The notes under the pieces were generated by a model that had not been told where the DNA came from, did not search any database, and was given only the letters and a program-made list of their open reading frames with translations. A stretch of 64,000 nt of DNA from Melitaea cinxia (lineage: Eukaryota; Arthropoda; Insecta; Lepidoptera; Nymphalidae). Below are positions 55,858 to 64,000 of this stretch, one piece after another (the stretch's first letter is position 1; each line of letters begins with the position of its first letter). Location of the stretch: the NCBI RefSeq assembly GCF_905220565.1, contig NC_059414.1, positions 11,654,001-11,718,000 of the forward strand. Reading direction: 5' to 3'. A program made the position numbers and the translations under genes.

Positions 55858-56344
55858 TTTTATTTATTTATTTATGCATTAACAAAAACTTAGAACTAAC
55901 ATTACAGTTACCCAATGCGTTAGTTAAGTTCATCAAACAAGTAACATTAAATTTAACAAACAATTTAAATAATTCAATAAAAACAAAATAATCAAAAAAT
56001 ATAAAATAATCAATAAATAATCACACTTAAAAAATTCATAAAATTCATAAAAAACAAACATAATAATAATACAAATTAGTACATTTATATTAATAAAATT
56101 AAAATCAATGTCAATATGTAACATTAAATTTATCAATTAATTAAAACAATTCAATAAAATCAGTAAAAAGATAATAATAATTTTACGTCTAATTAATCAT
56201 ATAATCCAATCTAAAAAAAAAAACAAAATTCATAAAAACAAACATTCAATAATAATAACACAAATTAGTATATCTATATTAATACAAACAAATTAAATTT
56301 TTTATATGTCAGATTAAATAAATAATGTCGCGATTGATCAATTT
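55858..56344 (-). repeat. LINE 3' untranslated region with a tandem duplication
   Basis: A+T-rich sequence following the LINE ORF2 end on the minus strand and finishing in an (AAAT)n-type tail at about 55858-55875. Two similar units of roughly 180 bp are visible: 'gtaacattaaattta' at about 55942 and 56117, and 'acaaattagtac/tat' at about 56070 and 56260. Confidence 0.5.
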
Positions 56345-56690
56345 TTAAGAATTAAAAGATTACCGAAAAAAAAAAAATCAAGCACACAATTTGTAACAAA
56401 CTAGTGAACTCGTCCAGTGTACAACCAAACAGATCGACATGGCATGCCGCCGCGTTGAGTACTCGCAACGACCTCACGAGCGGTGCGCCCCGCAGCAGGC
56501 CGGTGCGCGCGGGCGGCAGCGCCAGCAATGGCGGCCGCCGGCGACGCTCGACGCTGCTAGGTGGCGCGGAGAGCCGCAACTCCTATAGAACTGCTGGATT
56601 GTCTAACTCACCACGTAATACCTTTATCAGGTATTTGGCAAGAGCGACTTCCCGCCGTGTTTGTTGTAGTTATATGTCTGGCATGTTAAC
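56345..56690 (-). pseudogene. LINE ORF2 C-terminus, truncated
   Basis: The minus-strand frame reads 'REVALAKYLIKVLRGELDN' then a stop, 'ELRLSAPPSSVERRRRPPLL', 'ARTGLLRGAPLVRSLRVLN' and 'DLFGCTLDEFTSLL'. The 'ART-LL-GAP--R-LR-LN' and 'D-F-C-LDEF' pattern is one I associate with the C-terminus of insect LINE polyproteins. This accounts for the striking GC-rich patch at 56440-56580. The longer plus-strand frame over the same sequence is a shadow. Confidence 0.6.
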
Positions 56691-56704
56691 GTAAAAAAAA
56701 AATC

Positions 56705-58635
56705 ACAATATCTCATAAGAAAAACACACAATTCTCAAACACACACGTTTGTATATAAATACAGAAATTCATAAATTGATCAACTCCCTAGAGTAAAGGA
56801 TTGTATAGACGATAAGAATACAATTGAAAAGTGAACCGAAAAATGTGATGTCATCATTACGAAACAGCAATTGCTAAAAAACGTTCACTTCCCACGACAT
56901 TTCATTCATCCCTATCAATAATAACTAAAATAATTTGACATGTAATGACGGACTTACCCTTAAACTGTTAGAAATTGAAAAGATCAAGCCCATGTTTATT
57001 TGTGACCCGAAAAATTTAGGGGAAAAGTGAAAAAAATTGGTTAGCAGCTTGATTTAATTTGAACACGTTTTTGGCGGAAAAAAAAAGATTTATACGTTTT
57101 TAATAATTGATTACTTTTTCTAGTTAGCTTCAAAATTCAGTTGAGTTATCACTAGTTGAAACTACTTTATACAATGTATTATTTACATTTTTGTTTTAAA
57201 TAAAAAAAAAAATTATTTCTTAAAAAAATGTATGAATATCTTTAACCTGACAGAATCAGATTATAACAAAACGTCTTAGTTAAAATAAGTTTATTTCTAT
57301 TCTAGCCTTTACAGGTATAATTTGGGACAAAACGCCTTCTTCTATAATAGGGTATGATAAAAATAAAGATATAATATTCATGATCTTATTAATGTCACTC
57401 TGGCCAATTTTTATATCGGCCTACACCAATAAAAAAAAATCAGAAATATTACATCTTTTTTTTGGTTTTAAAAGCTTAAAACTAAACGCGATAATACCTA
57501 TTGTTATGAATTAATTAAATTTCGTATTTTAATGCGAATTTTATAACTACATTCATTTGATTCACAGCAACAGCAAGAAATATAAAATAATTCAAATTAT
57601 CTCAGTTTCATAATTATAGAAAACAATATTCTCTGCTCTTTGACGCCTCCTTCCGGAAATTATCAGACCGTTGCTTATAGTATTAAACAATGTTTATAAC
57701 TTTACACTTGTTTGTGTCAATAATAACCTTATATCCGGTCTTATATAGTTATAGTTATTAGTCATACTTAGTTACAGTCAGTATTATTTAGTTAAAGCTA
57801 AGGGTTGCGTTATTTAATAAGTTATTTGTTTAACTTGTTATGTCTTTCATAACACAAAATACCAAAATAGGTATTACGAATTGTGTACAACGTTTTTTTT
57901 TTTTAATCTATGTCTTCCATACGTACGTTACATGATTGAAACACACGAAGGAATGATAATATTGAAACTTCAAATTTTCGACTTCGTAAGGTTAGCTTTT
58001 TATTTCAATCCAACAAAAAAAAAAAAACATAAACAATTTAATACTTACTAATAAATTATAAAAAAGTTTTTATTAAAAAGTCTTTATAATCAGATCATAT
58101 GATTTTTGTTGGTTATAGAGATGAGAAAAATGTATGGGCTTAGTAACGATGATTATCTTTTGCCATATATTAAAAAATATATATATCACATACTTCTTAG
58201 CTGGGAAGTATTTGATCATGCAAAAAAAGAGTAACTATAAGATAACTAATTTCTTCAACTTAATCATGGTTGTAATTATTTTTAATAACCTTTTTTCCAA
58301 CGTTTCCTATTGTTGACTACGTTTTTTATAAATATCAAAGCACAAATCCACCTATCTTTACCTGACTCGTAAGATAATGATAGCAATTACACATGGCATC
58401 TAATACAGGCGGACAATATGGCTAATGGCGGCAGTCGCAAGCCATTCAGCAGACAATTACCGCCTTAATAGAATAAATAGAGTAATCAGGCCACTTCAAT
58501 GGAGGAGAGAGTGGGTTTAGATGATTGATGCGACGAATTATGGTACGATACATTTGTAATTATAGAAAATAACTTAAATAATTACATTAAACTTGAATAA
58601 CATTTTAATATTTGTGCGATGAATGTCAACATGCT
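56705..58635. other. A+T-rich sequence, no gene seen
   Basis: Nothing recognised; several long A or T runs. Confidence 0.45.
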
Positions 58636-58700
58636 TCTTCTACATGTGAAAAGAGGTCTATTCCCAGCAGTGGGATATTACAGGCTGAATGGTTAAAGTA
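58636..58700 (+). repeat. SINE 3' tail fragment
   Basis: 'gaggtctattcccagcag' and 'tgggatattacaggctgaa' match the 3' end of the 12166 SINE. Confidence 0.55.
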
Positions 58701-60487
58701 AATAAAAAAATATATATGAAAATATAAGGCAACAAAATTTGTTTAGGTGGATAAAGGTAAATTACTCTTTCATACTAAAATTACTAAGCAATAAACATAA
58801 TTATTTAAATGTCCCATAAGATGATCTTTTAATACATACTATAACATGTTTAGTTATTTGCATCTTACAAATAATATAAGTTATTTGGGTTGTTTTCAAA
58901 GAGGGTCTTCACCTGTTTAATTTTATATTTTGACAAAATGATTAACATGTAAACAAGTAACATAGACATGTCAATTATGTAACAGTCTATGTATGTGCCA
59001 GTACATGGCAATTTGCTATGCATTCAAAAATAAATCAATAAATGTCACTTGAATATTACTTTACTCGAAAGAGTTACAAAAGCTTAACAATTGTTTGAGC
59101 ACAAAATAGTTGCACTCTATTAAGTCGTATAAACGCACTCTCAACACGAAAACACACATTAAGCCAATCCAGGGCTGACACACCTTTTGTTCGTGTTATT
59201 TGGATGCTAATATGTTAATTATCAGTTTTGCATCGCAATCAGTTAGTGAATGGAGTTATGAATATTGTATTCGAGTTTAAATAGATTCTGATTGAACTCT
59301 GTATCGCGGTTACGTTCGATGTTAATTGCGTGTTTTTGTTGATCATTGATTGTTGTTTAATAGAGGATAGCACTATTATAATTATTCATATTTTTTAATA
59401 ATTATGTGTTGATAAAAATGTTGGCAACATGTCTTTTAGATTTGTTCATTTGATATAATGTTTTGTATACTTGTGTTTAGTTTCTAGAATTGTTTCTGAT
59501 AATAACATTATTTTCTAATTGTATTTTTGTAATTGTAATGAGGATTTAGTCTTTATAAATAAAATTATATTTAATTGTACATTTTGTAAAAACTACTTAA
59601 GAATTTTGTATCTTTGATATTCAAATTAAGATTCAAGTGTAATGTACAATTTTACTATTTTTCTTACTTTTTAATTTTAATTGAAGTCTGTGGTGTTTAT
59701 CTGCATCCAATTTTAGAGTCGTAAGCTCAAGTTCATCTTTTTGTTATACAATACTGGATTATATAACATTTTTTATTCTGTTTGTTTATTAAATAATCGT
59801 ATTGTTTAAATTAGTGACGCTTAAATTCCCTTGCAATGTGACCTCAATGTGCAACAATGTATCCGTCACAGAATATCTCATAAAAAAAAATAGCAAAAAA
59901 AACTATCTTTGTGACTGACGCGAGCAGTCAAGGGTTAAAAGTGAAAAGGGGCCAAAGAACACATTACACGTATTATCTCTTTCTATCTTATAAAAATTGG
60001 TATATGGAGAAGTGGGACAAGAGATTTTTTTTTAAATAATCGTAACTTCAGAATGACAAACTATTATTTAGCACCCCATACGTCAACCGTACATAATAAA
60101 AGATGGTAAAGGAATTCACAAATTTTTATGCGACCTATTAAAGTTTATTATTTAATACAGTATTTTAAACGGATCTTTGGATTCATTAGGGGTAATAAAA
60201 AAGTTATATTTATTGTAATCGATTGATGAATCTTTGAGATGATTTCGCGTTTTTTTTTTTACGAGCGCTTGTCGTGAGTTTTACGATATTTTTTAGCGGT
60301 TTCGCTCCGTGAGAAATACGTTAGCGCCAGATGGTTTTGAGAATACAAATATATGAATATCTCCGGGGAATACTACATCAACTAGATTTGATTTAAACAG
60401 TGGAACTTTAAAAAAATGTTAGTTTAGTAAGACTGTGTGACTTTAAGCTTATACTCATAATATACTAAGTATGAGTAATGACTACAT
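58701..60487. other. A+T-rich sequence, no gene seen
   Basis: No coding feature. A patch near 60270-60345 ('agcggtttcgctccgtgag', 'cgttagcgccagatgg') has the look of an old repeat but is single-copy here. Confidence 0.4.
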
Positions 60488-60688
60488 CTTAATATATATA
60501 AATCTCGTGTCACAATGTTTGTCCTCAATGGACTCCTAAACTACTTAACCGATTTTAGTCAAATTTGCACACCGTGTGCAGTTTGATCCAACTTAAAAGA
60601 TAGGCTATATTTTATTTTGATATATTATGTTATTATTATATTTCAGAAAAAAATAAGGTGATACGAAGTTCGCCAGGTCAGCTAGTTT
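60488..60688 (-). repeat. Dispersed repeat, 'ctagctgacctggcgaac' family
   Basis: Reverse complement collinear with 21818-22018 over its whole length. Confidence 0.7.
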
Positions 60689-60974
60689 ATATATAATATT
60701 TAACTTAAAATAAACAAAAAGAAATAACATGTAAGTAAGTACAATTTTTAAATATGTAAACTTGTCGGGACCATCAGTACATGATCAGCCCCATTATCCT
60801 CAACGCTTATTACGTCATAATCAAAATTGCTAATGTTATTATAATAGCTAAAAGCTAAAACAAACAAATTGGAACTCCAAAACTACATCAAAACACTCTT
60901 CTACTAACTAATAATTTTCATTTTCTAATTACTATTATAATTACGAGTATATTAATCACCAAAAGATTAATTAT

Positions 60975-61325
60975 CGTTAATGGCTGTGTGGCTACGGCAC
61001 TAAAGAATTTAGCCACCCCCTCTCTTCTCGTGGGTGTCGTAAGAGGCGACTAAGGGATAACAAGGTTCCACAACCACCTTGGAACTTAAGAAGCCGACCG
61101 ATGGCGGGATAACCATCCAACTGCTGGCTTTGAAATGCACAGACCGAAGACGGGCAGCAGCGTCTTCGGTGCGACAAAGCCAGTACTGCGGTCACCAACC
61201 CGCCTGCCCAGCGTGGTGACTATGGGCAAAACACACGAGTTTTCGTTATTTTTGGCGTAAACTTGTGGAGGCCTATGTCCAGCAGTGGACTGTATAGGCT
61301 GTAATGATTGAATGATTGAATGTCT
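60975..61325 (+). mobile_element. 5'-truncated LINE tail with microsatellite end
   Basis: It starts 'gtggctacggcactaaagaa' and ends 'ccagcagtggactgtatagg' plus a 'tgaatgattga' simple tail. It is the direct-orientation counterpart of 7050-7418. No clear target duplication was found. Confidence 0.7.
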
Positions 61326-61384
61326 ATGTTAGCAAGTTAAGCAACTCCAAACGTGGATTATACAGAGAAGACAGATTTTTGCCT

Positions 61385-61565
61385 GACTTTGGAGCAGCCC
61401 GACTAGGGAAGTATCTTAACCTTAAAGAAGATCACAGGTTGGACAACACTGCATTCTAATAGTTTTGTGTTTCTGTGGCGAATAAGATAGAGCTTCAAGG
61501 GTTGCAAGCATCCACAGGCCGGTGTCCGTTTATCATTAGGCGGATCTTGTGCATGTTTGTCACTT
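61385..61565 (-). repeat. Dispersed repeat, 'ccccagtcgggctgctcc' family
   Basis: The reverse complement carries 'tagtcgggctgctcc', 'gtgatcttctttaaggtt' and, at the other end, 'cctaatgataaacggacacc', matching the 49156 copy with divergence. Confidence 0.55.
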
Positions 61566-62655
61566 CAACGGTGTAAAAGATGTCGCAGTAGCTCCTTAAA
61601 AAAAAGTGTGTGCGGAGTTTACTCCTTCAGATCGACTGTTTAATTAGGCACAAAAAAGGCTTACTAGTCTAAGAAAAAGATAATATGATATTAAGATACC
61701 ATATCAAATGGTAAAAAAAAGGTAACTAAACGAATCAAATAATAGAAAACGCCGTAACGCCATTAACCCATAAGGTTCCGATAGATTGCGCACAAAAACG
61801 TAACGAGGCTATTCGTTCAGTAGATTTAACTCCTCATAATTTTTTTAATACCATTATATGAAAATCGATTCTTAAGGTAGGTACTCCTTAAAATACTCCA
61901 ATAAACTCCCAAAACTGTCAATCATTACAAAATTTAGCCATGTTTTGCATGATATACGACTCCAACCTGATAAAAAATATATATACATAATAACTAAGTA
62001 GATTATTAATAACTTCCTAAGCCAGTCAACATGCCATTACTTCAATCACACCCGCAGAAGAAACATTTAGGCTAATCATACGAACATCACACTAAACAAC
62101 AACACTGCGCATGCGTTAACTTCATGTATTCAATATCCCGATTTGTTTTTTAACTAATTTATTGTTTTTAGACACGAAATGTAACGCCCTTGTTACAAAG
62201 ATCTTGTGTGACTGGATACGTTTGATGACACCTATAATTAAGGCAAGACTTACACGTATAATTTTTTTGTGAAACTTTCCTAAATTTGTTACCAGATATA
62301 TGTATGTTTTGTTTCTGTAAATATTAAATTTATAAATGACCGTTAAATGGTGTGACGATCTACATAGGACCAACGGTGGGGGGATGACGACTGCGGAGAC
62401 CGGGAAAGCTTGGCGCGACTGAAGACTGAAGTGATATTCTGTGATGGTAGTGTGTGGTGATTGTGCTGTTGGGTTTGGACCTTGCTCATGCTAAACACCT
62501 ATGTACAAAACTATGTATGTGCTTGTCATATACTGGAATTTTTCTGCACTGTGTGTGTATGTTCTAAGTCACCCAGGGACCAGACCAGTCAGTCACCAGA
62601 TTAGTTGAGGGCCTTTATTAATTAAAAACATAAGAGTATGCTTTTTGACAATATT
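61566..62655. other. A+T-rich sequence, no gene seen
   Basis: A GC-moderate patch at 62365-62440 has no coding frame. Nothing else recognised. Confidence 0.4.
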
Positions 62656-62980
62656 TATCTATATCTATACAAATAAGTAAAATTGGAGTGTCTGTTTGTA
62701 ATATTAAAATAACAGCTTTTTACTAAATTCATATGTAATGTATGTGTACAAGGTACATATACCAAAATAACATTTTTTAAAATTTTTGTCTGTCTTTCTG
62801 TCTATTTATTCCGGCTAATTTCTGAAACAGCAGAACCGATTTTGAGGGGACTTTTATTGGCAGATAGGTGATGTAATAAGGAGCATCTTAAGCTATTTTA
62901 GATTTTTTGTTTTATAATTGCGAACTGAACAATAATTATTTTGTTAAATTTCACGCGGATGAACTCGCGGACATAGCTAT
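62656..62980 (-). repeat. Dispersed repeat, 'cgcgacttcgtccgcgtgg' family
   Basis: Reverse complement collinear with 14070-14395 and 34012-34323, ending 'cgagttcatccgcgtga'. Confidence 0.7.
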
Positions 62981-64000
62981 TTTTTTTTTTAATAAAAATG
63001 ATTGAGAACATATAAACCAATTTGTCTTTTTCCTTATTAACTAGAAAACAAAAATAAATATGGAATAAATTACAAATCACTATCGACTTCACAGTCGAGC
63101 CATCAAAAACCTTTTCAATTATAATTTTATATTTTATGTATATAACTCCATCGGGCATTTATTGTTATAAAAATTTTCAAAGTCATATCCAGTAAATTTA
63201 ACTCGCATTTAAGCAAAAGGGTCACTTCAACAAGCGGGCGCAAGAAATGAGATTTTAACAACGGTTATTACTCTTAAATTAATTAATAACGCACTATTTT
63301 AACTTATAATATGTTTTGTAACGTATTAACTCAACTATTAATATACCGGTTAAGTATACTGAGGTTAAATTAAGTTAATCAAAGGACCAATTTTTTTAAG
63401 CTAGACGTAATTAACCGTTCCTCTCGTTTTGAGTTAACTTATTTTGAAAACGACAACTTTTGAATTTTTAAAAAAAGTCAGTAAAACGAAACGTTTTAAA
63501 CCGTTTAAAAAAATGATTCTTAATTTGACTGTATTTATTTATCTATCTTACAGAAAAGAAATGTAATATTGGACAATTAGGTATTATAATTTTTCAAATC
63601 TTCACAGTCAGCAGTCGTCGAAATATGAAAAGTTTCGAAGTGAAAATAACGTTAAGTTCCGTACAGTTAAATGTTAATTATTACTTTTTAAATATAAAAA
63701 CCCTTTCAGCGGGAATTGAACTACAACCATCAGACATTATAGGACCTTCATCACTACTACTCCAGAAGGGTGATAATTGCAAAAAAAAAATACGCTAATA
63801 AAATGTGAAGCGTAGATAGAATTTACGTAGTAATATGTATGTAATGTTACTGCCCTTATTTCTATTTCAATTACTGGATACTTTTGATTAAACTATGTTA
63901 ACAGTCCCTTTCCTGTATCGTATGTGCTTAAAGGCGTTTAAATAATTTGTATTTTTTATATAAATAATATATAAATAGAAGCGGTTTAATTGAAGGTGGT
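62981..64000. other. A+T-rich sequence, no gene seen
   Basis: Nothing recognised. Confidence 0.45.

Noticed and set aside
56404..56694. 96-codon plus-strand frame in a GC-rich patch, at first sight a small gene
   Set aside because: The opposite strand carries LINE polyprotein C-terminal motifs in one frame, which explains the open plus-strand frame.

Overview
This window is eukaryotic and almost certainly comes from a lepidopteran (butterfly or moth) nuclear genome. It is A+T-rich and intergenic in character, and it holds no host gene that I can support. What it does hold is transposable elements of nearly every class. They include tRNA-derived SINEs with A/B-box heads, 5'-truncated LINE tails ending in TGA-type microsatellites, and the dispersed repeats ending in 'cgcgacttcgtccgcgtgg'-type and 'gcgaagttcgccaggtcagctag'-type sequence that are typical of Lepidoptera. 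The species cannot be told from the window.

Layout. From 1 to 17.2 kb there is A+T-rich sequence with scattered SINE and LINE fragments. One LINE tail (7050-7418) and one SINE (about 12166-12511) keep their target-site duplications. At 17287-18579 lies a full-length mariner element on the minus strand. Its transposase is broken twice: a frameshift near the N-terminus, and an Ala at the third catalytic Asp. From 18.6 to 22.4 kb there are more SINE/LINE fragments. At 22452-29699 is a near-intact BEL/Pao LTR retrotransposon on the minus strand, with LTRs of 577 and 581 bp and a 5-bp target duplication. Its gag and pol lie in one frame, separated by a single amber codon sitting in the loop of a perfect 10-bp inverted repeat. 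Next to it, at 29758-32944, is a DNA transposon with terminal inverted repeats and a TATA target duplication. It carries repeated 19-bp subterminal motifs and a two-exon transposase-like gene with one nonsense codon; I could not place its superfamily with certainty. From 33 to 40.5 kb there are dispersed repeats and two decayed LINE ORF2 ends. At 40568-45589 is a Ty3/gypsy-type LTR retrotransposon with LTRs that look identical (464 bp each) and a complete pol, but nearly all of gag is missing. From 45.6 to 64 kb there are further SINE, LINE and dispersed repeats. These include a LINE remnant with an intact coiled-coil/RNA-binding ORF1 but no ORF2 (52.2-53.4 kb) and a LINE 3' end with a duplicated 3' untranslated region (55.86-56.69 kb).

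How the parts relate. Nothing here forms a host operon or pathway; the genes serve element mobility. BEL and gypsy each carry the cis signals for reverse transcription: LTRs, a tRNA primer site (initiator Met and Lys respectively) and a purine-rich tract. The mariner and the TATA-flanked DNA transposon keep intact ends but encode damaged transposases, so they could move only with enzyme supplied elsewhere. Near-identical LTRs and intact target duplications point to recent insertions on top of an older repeat layer.
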